Assembly: GCF_021608185.1 (NCBI RefSeq)
Contig: NZ_JAKIHN010000008.1
Coordinates: forward strand, 62,001-126,000
DNA: 64,000 nucleotides
Reading direction: 5' to 3'
DNA from: Flavobacterium anseongense
GTDB lineage: Bacteria > Bacteroidota > Bacteroidia > Flavobacteriales > Flavobacteriaceae
How positions within the stretch are numbered: position 1 is the first letter of the stretch; every line of letters begins with the position of its first letter. A model generated the notes under the pieces. It was not told the DNA's origin. It did not search any database and was given only the letters and a program-made list of their open reading frames with translations. Shown here piece by piece: positions 1-8,838 of this stretch. The translations under genes and the position numbers were made by a program.

Positions 1-2
1 CT

Positions 3-3000
3 TTAGATTTTCAGATTGTATTAAATGAGACTTCTAATAGTGTTGCTTTTGTTTATGGTAATGCAATTACATCAGGTACAACTACATCTACAGTTCAAGT
101 TGGATTGCGTGGTGTTACTAATGCTAATTACGTGAATAGAACAAGTACAACATCATGGGCAGCAACTACAGCGGGTGTGTCTAATACCAGTAGCGTCACT
201 TTTGGAGGTTCAATAGTGCCAGCTACAGGTCAAACCTTTTTGTACTCACCTTCAATACCAACCGCAACATATGTTTGGAGCAGTGCTGGTGGATTTAGCG
301 CTAACACAGCCATTGTCAATGTTAATCCAACAGTTACTACAGAGTATACTTTAACGGCTACTTCAGCTTCTGGTTGCTCGGCTACTACAACAGTTCAAGT
401 AAATGTGGATTCTACTCCACCAACTATTCTTACGGTACCGGCACCACAAACGATTTGTAATGGTGATAGTGTATCATTTAATGTAATTGCTACTAGTTCA
501 ACGCCTATAACTTACAGATGGCGTAAAGATGGTGTGCTTATTCCTTTAACAAATGCTAGTGCAGGAACTGATACTTTAACATTAACTAATACAACTCCAT
601 CAGATAGCGGAAGTTATACTGTAGATGTTATCGGTTGTACAACTGTATCAAGTACTTCCTATGCATTAACAGTTAACCCTGCACCAGCAGCTGTTACAGC
701 ATCAGGTGCAGGAACTTTCTGTAGTGTTACTTCGATAACTGCCAGTAATGGTGGTGATGGTACAATTTATTTCCAAGGAACAACTTCCGGAGGAACTTCT
801 ACTACAATTGCTAGTACTTCAGAGTCAATTACATCTTCTGGAACCTATTATTTCAGAGCCCAATCTGCTGCAGGATGTTGGGGACCAGAAGGAAGTGTTG
901 CTGTGGTTATACAGCCACTTGCAGGAATTACTGTTACTCCTGCCAATTCATGCCAAAATGAAGCAGGTACTGCTTTAGCGGCTACAGCTGCAAACTGTAT
1001 TGATTTTACGGGTGGTGCTGCTGCTCTTAATGGTACTTTCACAACAAGTGATCCGCAAGCACCTAGACCAATTACTGGTACTACATGTAGTTTTAGTACT
1101 ACTTCAAGAGGTTATCAAGCTAAAACATTTACTGTGCAAGTAACAGGTACTTATACTTTTGCAATGTCAAGTACATTTGATACAATGGCTTATATAACAA
1201 CTGGTGCGTTTACACCGGGTAGTTGTGCTACAGGTACTTTTATAGTAGCTGACGACGATGCTGGTCCTGACCTTAATCCACAACTTGTAGCTAATTTAAC
1301 GGCTGGTGTAGTTTATACTTTATATTCAACAACTTTTAGTGAATTAACTAGTGATATTGCTTACACTTGGGCAGTAACCCCACCGGTTGGCGGAGGTGTG
1401 TCAGTTTTATCAACTGGTAATATTGTATGGTTTACCGCTGCTTCCGGTGGCACATCTATTGGAACAGGTTCGTCGTTTAATCCGGTTGGAGTATTAAACT
1501 CTGGTTTGGCAAATACAAGTACTCCTGGAACTACTACTTTTTATGCTGCTTGCTCAGGAAGCACAACTTGTAGAACTCCTGTTACGTATACTATTCACCC
1601 AACCCCAACTGTTGCGGCAATTGCAAACCAATTATATTATAACGGTCTTGCAACAGCGAGTATTCCTTTAAGTGGAACACCATCAGGTGTAACCTTTGAT
1701 ATTAGTGGTGGTGCAAGCGTTGGATTAATTAACCAAACAGTTTCTACAGAAATTCCATCATTTACTCCATTAACAGGAACTGCAACAGTAACTGTTACAC
1801 CAAAAGCGAATGGATGTACAGGACCTTCTGTAACGTATAACATTACTGTTTTAGCAGTAACTGCTGATCAGGTTGCTAATCAAACGTATTGTCAAGGTAT
1901 TACAACAAGTGAGATACCATTAACATACACTCCAATATCGCTTACTGGGGTAACGTTTGACTTACAGGTAGTTGGAGATAATATCGGATTGTCTAATGGA
2001 ACAGGATTGACTGCAATCCCGGCATTTGTTACACAACCAGGTTCTGCTACTATTTATGTTACTCCGGTTTATGGTGGAGTTTCAGGTGGCGTTGTATCGG
2101 CAACGATTACTGTAAATCCATTACCAACTGCTACAATAGCAGGTACTACGCAAGTATGTCAAAATGATGCATCTCCTTCAATTACCTTTACAGGTGCTGT
2201 TGGATTGGCACCATATACTTTTACGTATAAATTAAATGGAGGTCTTAATCAGACAATAGTATCGTCAGGTTCAGGTGCAACAGCAACAATTGCTGTACCT
2301 ACCGGTACAGCTGGAACATTCGAATATACTTTGGTGAGTGTTCAGGATTCTAGTTCAACTACTTGTTCTCAAGCACAAGGAGGAGTTGCTACTGTTATTG
2401 TTCATCCAACACCTACAGTAACTACAACATTAAACAATATGGCTTTATATAGCGGTTTTGCTACTGCTACTATACCATTGGCCGGAACGCCAAGTGGTGT
2501 AACCTTCAATATTACAGGAGGAGCTGCTGCAGGATTGGCTGATGTTTATGGAGTTTCTGCAATCCCATCATTTATCCCAACCACTGTACCAGCTACAGTA
2601 ACAGTTACTCCGGTAGCTAACGGATGTATTGGTATTCCTAAATCGTTCCAAATTGCTTATATACCTGTTATTGCGAATATAACCGCAACTCAGTGTGGTA
2701 CTGTTAATCATGGTTTGAATAATCAAATTCAGGCTGGAAACGTAAGTGTACCAGGATATACTACAACCGGTTACCGTTTTGAAGTTACTAATACGGCTAC
2801 AGGTGAAGTTGCTTATGTTGACACTGTTCAATCTATGTTTAAATTGACCGATACGAGCATCTATTCTTATGGTACTACATTCACTATCAGAGTGGCAGTT
2901 ATCTTGAATGGTAACGTTCAAGGATTCTTCGGAAATACTTGTTCACTTACAACTGCAAGTGTTCAAACTACTAAAGTTGTAACTGCTCAGTGTGGTGCTA

Positions 3001-3827
3001 CGTTAGCAGCCTTAAACTCTAATATCAATGCGAATTCGGTAAGTTCTACTAACTTGTATCGTTTCAGAGTGGCTCTTGCAAGTGCGCCTACTACATATTA
3101 CTTATTAGAGCGTTCAGTGCCTAACTTTAACTTGTCTATGGTTCCTGGTTTGCCATTACTTTATGAGACAGAGTACAAAGTTGATGTACAAATACGTGTG
3201 AAATTAGCAGGATTTGAAGCTTGGTCACAATATGGACAAGTTTGTTCTATATTTACACCAGCAGCACCAACAACATCGCTTACTTTAGCTGATTGTGAAT
3301 TGGTAGCTACAAGTAGTTCTCAGGCAATCCATATAATTCCTTACCCAGGAGCTACTTCGTATAGAGTATTATTAACTGGATATGATATTTATGGAGATGT
3401 TAACTATTCACAATTCATTGATACGGCTTCAACTACTTTCACTTTAAGTCAGTTTACTGGATTAACTCCGGATACAACTTATAATGTAGAAGTATCTATT
3501 AATCTATTTGGAAACTATACTCCGTATGGAAAAACATGTAGTGTAACAACGCCTCTTGCATTAAAAACAGCATTGGCAGATACATTTAAAGCGGTTGCAT
3601 ATCCTAATCCATTTGCAAATAACTTCATGATTGATGTTAAATCGTCAAGTCAATCATCAGTAAACTTGAAAGTTTACGATATGATTGGTAGATTGGTTGA
3701 GCAACGTGATGTTAGAGTGTCTGATTTAGAAACTGCAACTATCGGAGAGCGTTACCCAAGCGGTGTTTACAACGTGGTTGTATCACAAGATGATAGCGTA
3801 CAAACGGTAAGAGTAGTTAAAAGATAA
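3..3827 (+). CDS. Large secreted T9SS cargo protein with Ig-like repeats, 5' truncated
   Basis: The frame is open from the window edge, so the start codon and signal peptide lie outside; 1274 residues are visible. It is a Thr/Ser/Gly/Val-rich, low-Lys extracellular protein. An Ig-like module (about 415-690, ending in a SDSGSYTV motif) is followed by two copies of an 85-residue module, each containing TPSGVTF, at about 1600-1855 and 2405-2675. The last 75 residues (from about 3580) form a T9SS type A sorting domain: AYPNPF, then a KVYDMIGRL strand, then SGVYNVVV and a basic end. By family knowledge the sorting domain is removed after outer-membrane export. The ligand or role is unknown; adhesin is an inference from architecture. 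Confidence 0.9.
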   Translation, partial: LDFQIVLNETSNSVAFVYGNAITSGTTTSTVQVGLRGVTNANYVNRTSTTSWAATTAGVSNTSSVTFGGSIVPATGQTFLYSPSIPTATYVWSSAGGFSANTAIVNVNPTVTTEYTLTATSASGCSATTTVQVNVDSTPPTILTVPAPQTICNGDSVSFNVIATSSTPITYRWRKDGVLIPLTNASAGTDTLTLTNTTPSDSGSYTVDVIGCTTVSSTSYALTVNPAPAAVTASGAGTFCSVTSITASNGGDGTIYFQGTTSGGTSTTIASTSESITSSGTYYFRAQSAAGCWGPEGSVAVVIQPLAGITVTPANSCQNEAGTALAATAANCIDFTGGAAALNGTFTTSDPQAPRPITGTTCSFSTTSRGYQAKTFTVQVTGTYTFAMSSTFDTMAYITTGAFTPGSCATGTFIVADDDAGPDLNPQLVANLTAGVVYTLYSTTFSELTSDIAYTWAVTPPVGGGVSVLSTGNIVWFTAASGGTSIGTGSSFNPVGVLNSGLANTSTPGTTTFYAACSGSTTCRTPVTYTIHPTPTVAAIANQLYYNGLATASIPLSGTPSGVTFDISGGASVGLINQTVSTEIPSFTPLTGTATVTVTPKANGCTGPSVTYNITVLAVTADQVANQTYCQGITTSEIPLTYTPISLTGVTFDLQVVGDNIGLSNGTGLTAIPAFVTQPGSATIYVTPVYGGVSGGVVSATITVNPLPTATIAGTTQVCQNDASPSITFTGAVGLAPYTFTYKLNGGLNQTIVSSGSGATATIAVPTGTAGTFEYTLVSVQDSSSTTCSQAQGGVATVIVHPTPTVTTTLNNMALYSGFATATIPLAGTPSGVTFNITGGAAAGLADVYGVSAIPSFIPTTVPATVTVTPVANGCIGIPKSFQIAYIPVIANITATQCGTVNHGLNNQIQAGNVSVPGYTTTGYRFEVTNTATGEVAYVDTVQSMFKLTDTSIYSYGTTFTIRVAVILNGNVQGFFGNTCSLTTASVQTTKVVTAQCGATLAALNSNINANSVSSTNLYRFRVALASAPTTYYLLERSVPNFNLSMVPGLPLLYETEYKVDVQIRVKLAGFEAWSQYGQVCSIFTPAAPTTSLTLADCELVATSSSQAIHIIPYPGATSYRVLLTGYDIYGDVNYSQFIDTASTTFTLSQFTGLTPDTTYNVEVSINLFGNYTPYGKTCSVTTPLALKTALADTFKAVAYPNPFANNFMIDVKSSSQSSVNLKVYDMIGRLVEQRDVRVSDLETATIGERYPSGVYNVVVSQDDSVQTVRVVKR

Positions 3828-3850
3828 TTAACTAATTAATAAATGTAAAA

Positions 3851-3881
3851 GACCTTCGAGAAATCGAAGGTCTTTTTTTTT
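3851..3881 (+). terminator. Intrinsic terminator of the T9SS gene
   Basis: A perfect 9-bp stem GACCTTCGA / TCGAAGGTC with a GAAA tetraloop is followed by nine Ts. It lies 24 bp after the stop codon and before a convergent gene. Confidence 0.92.
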
Positions 3882-3896
3882 GTAAGTAAAAAACTT

Positions 3897-4280
3897 TTAT
3901 AAGTCTGTTGAATCTGTTTCAAACTCGAGATCATCTAAATCTCTCCTGTCTTTTTTTGTTGGTCTTCCTGTTCCTGTTTTGCGATAATGTTCTTTGGAAA
4001 GTTTAAGTAATTCGAGATGAGCAAAAGTTTCTGGTGGCGTTTCATCTTTCCGATAGATATCAACCAGCTTAGCTCCAACACGATTTTGTGGAATGTCTAA
4101 AACACTTATTATATAGGTAATCTGGTCTTTTCTAAATGTAATTTTGTCCATAGGGAAAACCTCTTTTGACGGCTTTGCCACTTGACCATTAACTGTGATC
4201 TGATTTTTACGGCAAGCTTCTGTAACCATGTTTCTGGTTTTATAATAACGTACACACCATAAATATTTATCTACTCTCAT
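3897..4280 (-). CDS. S4-domain RNA-binding protein, Hsp15-like
   Basis: This 127-residue basic protein has an S4 domain at its N terminus (RVDKYLWCVRYYKTR, then GQVAKPSKEV), followed by a charged tail ending in acidic residues. The length and layout match the Hsp15/HslR family, which binds stalled 50S-peptidyl-tRNA complexes. The start at 4280 was chosen because MRVDKYLW is the conserved beginning, GGA lies just upstream, and a -7 box on this strand at 4312-4319 falls between it and the alternative start at 4325, which adds an unconserved 15 residues. It is divergent from the FKBP lipoprotein and converges with the T9SS gene. The exact ribosomal role is inferred from the family. Confidence 0.85.
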   Translation of the reverse strand: MRVDKYLWCVRYYKTRNMVTEACRKNQITVNGQVAKPSKEVFPMDKITFRKDQITYIISVLDIPQNRVGAKLVDIYRKDETPPETFAHLELLKLSKEHYRKTGTGRPTKKDRRDLDDLEFETDSTDL

Positions 4281-4311
4281 TTTTTTTCCAAAATCAACGT
4301 TAAATTGTTCA

Positions 4312-4319
4312 CAAAAATA
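4312..4319 (-). promoter_or_regulatory. -7 promoter element (TATTTTTG) for the S4 gene
   Basis: Read on the minus strand it is TATTTTTG, a full match to the Bacteroidota -7 consensus TAnnTTTG. It lies 31 bp upstream of the ATG at 4280. No convincing -33 TTG is seen. Confidence 0.5.
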
Positions 4320-4359
4320 AATCAATATTGTATCTTGCGGGCTTAAAATTCAAACAATA

Positions 4360-5550
4360 ATGAATAATTTTTTCAAAATTATATTTCTTTTTACTTTAGG
4401 TTTAACTGTAGTGTCATGCTCTAAAAACGATAATAATTCAGCAGAACCTCTTCGCGATTTTACAGAGCAATATGAAAAAGATATAACCAGTATCGAAACC
4501 TTTATGCATACCCATTATATGGAAGTTGTTAATAATCCGGGAGCGACAAACGATCAGGATGTTACTTTTACATTAATTCCGGAAGGAGGGACACAAACCT
4601 CAATTTGGGATCAGACAACATATCCAATACTAACACGATACATAACTGTTAAACAAAACGATGACGATGTTACTTATAAAATTTATTATATCCAATTAAG
4701 ACAAGGTTCCGGTCCAACCAGTAAATCACCTTGCAATGTAGATAGAGTATTAACCTCTTATAGAGGAGAATATATTTATAGTAATACTGTAACCGAAGGA
4801 ACTCCACCAGTCACAACTACAACAATAAAATCTAGTGAGTTTGAAGAATCAATCAATCCACAAACCTATTTTAGTTTAACGGGTGTTATTAGAGGTTGGA
4901 GCGAAATTTTTCCATTGTTCAAAACCGGAAGCTATTTAGGAAATCCTGATGGAACAACATCTTATTTTGATTTTGGAGCCGGAGTTATGTTTATTCCTTC
5001 AGGATTAGGCTATTTTGGTACTTCAACAGGAGGAATTCCTGCCTATTCTCCACTTATATTTAGTTTCAAATTGTATGAAGTTCAAAGAATGGATCAGGAT
5101 GCTGATGGGATTTATTCGTATCAGGAAGATTTAGCAACTTCAATTGTAAATAGTGATGGAACAGTTACAGTAATTAATGGAGTTCCTGATGGATATGTTT
5201 ATAATATGGGAGAAGATGTAGTAAATCCGGATGATACAGATGGTGACTTTATTCCTGATTTTCTGGATACAGATGATGATGGTGATTTCTATACTACCAT
5301 AAGCGAAATCAAGTATGTGAATCCAAGCGATCCTCAGCTAAGGGTTCGTTATTATCCTTATGAAGGGGCAGCTGTGGACGATCCTTCAACACCTTATGTA
5401 GATGAAAGGAAAGGGGTTCCAAGAAAGTTTACCGGGCCAAACAATGCTTTAGGATACCCAACTTCAGACAATCCTGCCGATTTTACTGACCCAACAAGAG
5501 TAAGAAGATATCTTGACGCTACAGCCAAGCCCAAGTTTTCTGACCAATAG
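4360..5550 (+). CDS. FKBP-type peptidyl-prolyl isomerase-like lipoprotein
   Basis: This 396-residue protein has a lipoprotein signal peptide (LTVVSC, Cys20). Residues about 165-225 resemble the C-terminal half of an FKBP domain (RGWSEIFPLF, then GVMFIPSGLGYFG), the part that forms the prolyl isomerase pocket. Residues about 245-310 carry acidic DxDxDG-type stretches (DQDADG, DTDGD, DTDDDGD) that look like calcium-binding loops of the thrombospondin-3/EF type. It probably acts at the cell envelope as a folding factor. The isomerase activity is inferred from the fold; the N-terminal half is unfamiliar. It is monocistronic, followed by a strong terminator. Confidence 0.75.
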   Translation: MNNFFKIIFLFTLGLTVVSCSKNDNNSAEPLRDFTEQYEKDITSIETFMHTHYMEVVNNPGATNDQDVTFTLIPEGGTQTSIWDQTTYPILTRYITVKQNDDDVTYKIYYIQLRQGSGPTSKSPCNVDRVLTSYRGEYIYSNTVTEGTPPVTTTTIKSSEFEESINPQTYFSLTGVIRGWSEIFPLFKTGSYLGNPDGTTSYFDFGAGVMFIPSGLGYFGTSTGGIPAYSPLIFSFKLYEVQRMDQDADGIYSYQEDLATSIVNSDGTVTVINGVPDGYVYNMGEDVVNPDDTDGDFIPDFLDTDDDGDFYTTISEIKYVNPSDPQLRVRYYPYEGAAVDDPSTPYVDERKGVPRKFTGPNNALGYPTSDNPADFTDPTRVRRYLDATAKPKFSDQ

Positions 5551-5559
5551 AATACAAAA

Positions 5560-5590
5560 AATCCCGCTCAATTTGAACGGGATTTTTTTA
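5560..5590. terminator. Bidirectional terminator
   Basis: Stem AATCCCGCTCAA / TTGAACGGGATT (one mismatch, single-base loop) is flanked by an A tract on the left and a T tract on the right. It therefore serves both the FKBP gene and the convergent transketolase operon. Confidence 0.9.
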
Positions 5591-5604
5591 TATGTGTCAG
5601 AGAA

Positions 5605-6558
5605 TTATTTTCTTTTAATTACTCTTTCTACAGCTTCCACAATTGCTTGATTGTTTAACTTGTATTTTTCCATCAATTGTTCAGGTGTGCCGCTTTCGCC
5701 AAAGCTATCGTTTACCGCCACAAATTCTTGTGGTTTTGGATTATTCAAAGCTAAAACTCTAGCCACGCTTTCACCTAAACCACCAAGGAAATTATGCTCT
5801 TCAGCTGTAACTACACAACCTGTTTTTGCTACCGATTTCAAAATCGCAGTATCATCCAAAGGTTTAATAGTATGGATATTGATAACTTCTGCCGAAATTC
5901 CTTTAGCTTCCAATGCTTCAGCTGCAAGTAATGCTTCCCAAACCAAATGTCCAGTGGCAATAATCGTTACATCTGTTCCTTCGTTAAGCATAATCGCTTT
6001 TCCGATTACAAAAGGTTCATCAGCTGGAGTAAAGTTAGGCACAACCGGACGGCCAAAGCGCAAATAAGCCGGACCGTGATGATCTGCTAAGGCAAGGGTT
6101 GCTGCTTTGGTCTGATTGTAATCGCAAGTATTGATTACGGTCATTCCGGGTAACATTTTCATCAAGCCAATATCTTCCAAAATTTGGTGCGTTGCTCCAT
6201 CTTCTCCTAAAGTTAATCCGGCATGCGAAGCACAAATTTTTACATTCTTATCTGAATAGGCAACCGATTGACGAATTTGGTCATAAACTCTTCCGGTAGA
6301 AAAATTTGCAAATGTTCCTGTAAATGGAATTTTGCCACCAATAGTTAAACCGGCTGCAATTCCAATCATGTTTGCTTCTGCAATTCCAACCTGGAAAAAA
6401 CGCTCCGGATGGTTTTTCTTGAATTCGTCAAATTTTAACGAACCAATTAAGTCGGCACAAAGTGCTACAACATTTTCATTTTTTTGTCCCAATTCGGTCA
6501 TTCCTGCACCAAAACCTGAACGGGTATCTTTACTTCCTGTATTTGTATATTTTTTCAT
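5605..6558 (-). CDS. Transketolase, C-terminal subunit (split enzyme)
   Basis: This 317-residue protein covers the pyrimidine-binding and C-terminal domains of transketolase only. [13 protein letters not shown] carries the catalytic Glu that activates thiamine diphosphate, GEDGATHQ and LRFGRP are typical Pyr-domain motifs, and the last 120 residues form the transketolase C domain. It should pair with the N-terminal subunit at 7269-8114 to transfer two-carbon units in the non-oxidative pentose phosphate pathway. Split transketolases are common in this phylum. Unusually, an unrelated gene sits between the two halves. The start is supported by a conserved N terminus, with 21 bp to the preceding gene. 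Confidence 0.93.
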   Translation of the reverse strand: MKKYTNTGSKDTRSGFGAGMTELGQKNENVVALCADLIGSLKFDEFKKNHPERFFQVGIAEANMIGIAAGLTIGGKIPFTGTFANFSTGRVYDQIRQSVAYSDKNVKICASHAGLTLGEDGATHQILEDIGLMKMLPGMTVINTCDYNQTKAATLALADHHGPAYLRFGRPVVPNFTPADEPFVIGKAIMLNEGTDVTIIATGHLVWEALLAAEALEAKGISAEVINIHTIKPLDDTAILKSVAKTGCVVTAEEHNFLGGLGESVARVLALNNPKPQEFVAVNDSFGESGTPEQLMEKYKLNNQAIVEAVERVIKRK

Positions 6559-6579
6559 TATTGTTAATTCAAAATTATG

Positions 6580-7266
6580 TTAGCGAAATATTATTTGGGG
6601 GAAAACTGCATCAGTTTTAAAGCTAAAATTAAAATCTATTGACTCTTGTTTTATTTCTTCTGTTTTTATGGCTAGTTTACCATCTTCCAAATGATATACC
6701 TTTTCAAGGTTAAACGTATTTAAATCAAGATTATATTTAGCATTCAAATAGTTTTTAATCGAATTCTTTTTGGTGTCATAAACGTTATTTCTTTTCCCGA
6801 AAAAATAGTAATGGTCCCAGATTATTTTTTTTTTCTTTTTATTTTTAAAACGCTTTAGGTGAACTATAGTTTCGTTGTTAATCGTATCCTTTTCAAATTT
6901 AAAGTCTTCTACAAAGTTTTTATATACTTTACCTCTTCTGCGGGGTCGAAAATTAGTGTAAAGCATATTATTGGTTAATTTGTTTAAATCTTCAAGCTGT
7001 TGATAGTCAAAATCTATATCAAATCGTACTAACCATTTCTTTTTGTCATCAATTAGTGAGGCTTCTTTTTTTATTTTTCCAATTCTGACAGTCAAACTAT
7101 AAGTAGAGTCCTTTGAATTTCTTAAGAAGATAAATTCATCATCAAAATTATTTTTGTAATCACTTATTTGCTGAACAGTCATACTGTCAAAATAATAACT
7201 GAATTTATCTTGAGAAGAACTAATGTTAGATATTAAAAAAAAAATAAAGAGATACGATAACTTCAT
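6580..7266 (-). CDS. Exported protein of unknown function inside the transketolase operon
   Basis: This 228-residue protein begins with a signal peptide (hydrophobic core 3-13, likely cleavage near SSSQ at 16-19). The mature part is rich in Lys, Asp and Asn, with basic clusters RPRRRGK and KNKKKKK and predicted mixed alpha/beta structure. I do not recognise a family. It starts 2 bp after the stop of the N-terminal transketolase gene and ends 21 bp before the C-terminal one, so it must be co-transcribed with both. Its AT content and lysine richness exceed those of its neighbours, which may mean it was inserted. Location is probably periplasmic. No enzymatic motif is seen. Confidence 0.75.
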   Translation of the reverse strand: MKLSYLFIFFLISNISSSQDKFSYYFDSMTVQQISDYKNNFDDEFIFLRNSKDSTYSLTVRIGKIKKEASLIDDKKKWLVRFDIDFDYQQLEDLNKLTNNMLYTNFRPRRRGKVYKNFVEDFKFEKDTINNETIVHLKRFKNKKKKKIIWDHYYFFGKRNNVYDTKKNSIKNYLNAKYNLDLNTFNLEKVYHLEDGKLAIKTEEIKQESIDFNFSFKTDAVFPQIIFR

Positions 7267-7268
7267 TT

Positions 7269-8114
7269 TTAATAATCTCCTAAAGTCTCAGCATTTTGTG
7301 CTAATCCAACAGCTAATTGCTCATTGTTTGGAGCTTTTCCGTGCCATGCATGTGTGTGCATCATAAAATCAACACCATTGCCCATTACGGTATGTAACAA
7401 TACACAAACCGGTTTTCCTTTTCCGGTTCTGCTTTTTGCTTCGGTCATTCCTTTGATGATAGCATCAATGTTGTTTCCTTCTTTGATTTCTAAAACATCC
7501 CAATCAAAGGCTTCGAACTTGGTTTTCAAATTTCCTAAATTCAAAACATCATCAGTTGAACCGTCAATTTGTTGTCCATTTAAGTCGATGGTTGCAATCA
7601 AATTATCAATTTTTTTTGCTGAAGCATACATAATAGCTTCCCAGTTTTGACCTTCCTGTAATTCACCATCACCATGAAGTGAATAAATTAAATGCTTGTC
7701 ACCGTTTAGCTTTTTAGCTTGTGCAGCACCAATAGCAACCGACATCCCTTGTCCCAAAGAACCCGAAGCCATACGAACTCCAGGCAATCCATCATGTGTA
7801 GTTGGATGACCTTGCAAACGCGAATTAAGTTTTCTAAACGTTGCTAATTCTGCTACAGGGAAATAACCACTACGAGCTAAAACGCTGTAGAATACCGGCG
7901 AAATATGGCCATTAGACAAGAAAAATAAATCCTCGCCAATGCCATCCATATTGAAGCCGGGCTTTCTTTCTAAAAGCTGTTGGTACAATGCAGTAAAAAA
8001 TTCAGTACAGCCTAGAGAACCTCCCGGATGACCTGAATTTACGGCATGAACCATGCGAAGAATGTCTCTTCTAACTTGTGTTGAAAAATCTTGAAGTTGT
8101 TGTGTATTAGACAT
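7269..8114 (-). CDS. Transketolase, N-terminal subunit (split enzyme)
   Basis: This 281-residue protein is the thiamine-diphosphate pyrophosphate-binding half of transketolase. It shows HPGGSLG near residue 30, LGQGMSVAIGAA, the GDGELQEGQNWEA cofactor motif (GDG..N, Mg and ThDP binding), and a C-terminal HTHAWHGKAPN segment. It should form a heterotetramer with the C-terminal subunit at 5605-6558. It is the first gene of the operon; a good -7 box lies 27 bp upstream. The function (pentose phosphate carbon shuffling) follows from the family. Confidence 0.94.
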   Translation of the reverse strand: MSNTQQLQDFSTQVRRDILRMVHAVNSGHPGGSLGCTEFFTALYQQLLERKPGFNMDGIGEDLFFLSNGHISPVFYSVLARSGYFPVAELATFRKLNSRLQGHPTTHDGLPGVRMASGSLGQGMSVAIGAAQAKKLNGDKHLIYSLHGDGELQEGQNWEAIMYASAKKIDNLIATIDLNGQQIDGSTDDVLNLGNLKTKFEAFDWDVLEIKEGNNIDAIIKGMTEAKSRTGKGKPVCVLLHTVMGNGVDFMMHTHAWHGKAPNNEQLAVGLAQNAETLGDY

Positions 8115-8140
8115 TTTTTGTAGTTAAAATTTAATGTCGA

Positions 8141-8173
8141 CAAAAGTAATTCTAATTTTTACCAATGGCAAAA
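8141..8173 (-). promoter_or_regulatory. Promoter of the transketolase operon
   Basis: On the minus strand, TACTTTTG (8148-8141) is a full -7 match. A TTTTG at 8173-8169 sits 20 bp upstream as the -33 element. This is the best complete flavobacterial promoter I see in the window. Confidence 0.65.
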
Positions 8174-8304
8174 GTTTTATAAATTAGTTATTAAACGGTT
8201 ATCAATAATATAAAATTTGGATTAAAATTATATAAGAATAGGCTAATATCTTATAATTTATTTTGGCGAAAAGACAAGTAACTTGTTGCCATAAAATCTA
8301 TGAT

Positions 8305-8700
8305 ATGAAAAAGGTAAAAACTATTTATTATTTAGACGATGATTACGATGATTTAGGCATCTTTAGAGAAATTGCTGAAGAATTGGGGCATAATGTAAAA
8401 GTGTTTTCCGATGGACGAAAAATGCTGTTGACTTTGGAAATTCAGGCTGAAAAGCCCGATTTTATTTTTCTGGATATTCACATGCCAGTGCTTAACGGAG
8501 AGGAAATTTTGGAGATAATAAAAAAATCGGAAGATTTGAAAGACATTCCAATTGTTATGGTTTCAGGAGCTTATCCAAAAAAATTACTTCAATATTGTTC
8601 CGATTTAGGTGTTTCATGTCTTATCAAAAGACACAATTTTCAGGAATTCAAACAGAATATAGCCGAAGTGTTAAAAGAATTTGAACTTACAAATAAGTAA
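8305..8700 (+). CDS. Single-domain response regulator (receiver only)
   Basis: This 131-residue protein is a stand-alone receiver domain. It has the acidic pair in YLDDDYDD, the phospho-acceptor Asp in FIFLDIHMP (about residue 55), the switch Ser in VSGAYP and the conserved Lys in CLIKRH. There is no output domain. The ATG at 8305 was preferred over an upstream TTG at 8263, since the extra 14 residues are unconserved and overlap the probable promoter (TATTTTGG at 8259-8266). Such proteins act as phosphorelay intermediates or by protein contact. No kinase is adjacent, so the partner is unknown. Confidence 0.85.
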   Translation: MKKVKTIYYLDDDYDDLGIFREIAEELGHNVKVFSDGRKMLLTLEIQAEKPDFIFLDIHMPVLNGEEILEIIKKSEDLKDIPIVMVSGAYPKKLLQYCSDLGVSCLIKRHNFQEFKQNIAEVLKEFELTNK

Positions 8701-8809
8701 TTTTCAAATCAGCATTTTATACATAACACTGAATGCTTTCAGTCAAATCTTTATGTTAAATAAATCCTTTTTTTTGTGACCCTGGGCGCAGACGAAGAGC
8801 TAATTCTTT

Positions 8810-8817
8810 TATCTTTG
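8810..8817 (+). promoter_or_regulatory. -7 promoter element (TATCTTTG) for tgt
   Basis: TATCTTTG is a full match to TAnnTTTG, 21 bp upstream of the tgt ATG. The 138-bp gap between the receiver gene and tgt otherwise holds only AT-rich sequence. Confidence 0.6.
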
Positions 8818-8838
8818 CCCACTGAATAAAAGAAGAAA

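Noticed and set aside
2568..2921. A 117-codon minus-strand frame opposite the T9SS gene
   Set aside because: Ser/Asn/Tyr-rich low-complexity antisense of a Thr/Val repeat gene, with no start context and no family resemblance.
5605..8114. Transketolase broken by insertion (pseudogene)
   Set aside because: Both parts have full domains, their own starts and conserved ends. Split transketolase is normal in this phylum. Only the gene between them is unusual.
8701..8838. A possible small RNA or terminator (AGCATT...AATGCT)
   Set aside because: The stem is only six weak pairs with a long loop. I see no convincing structure beyond the tgt promoter.
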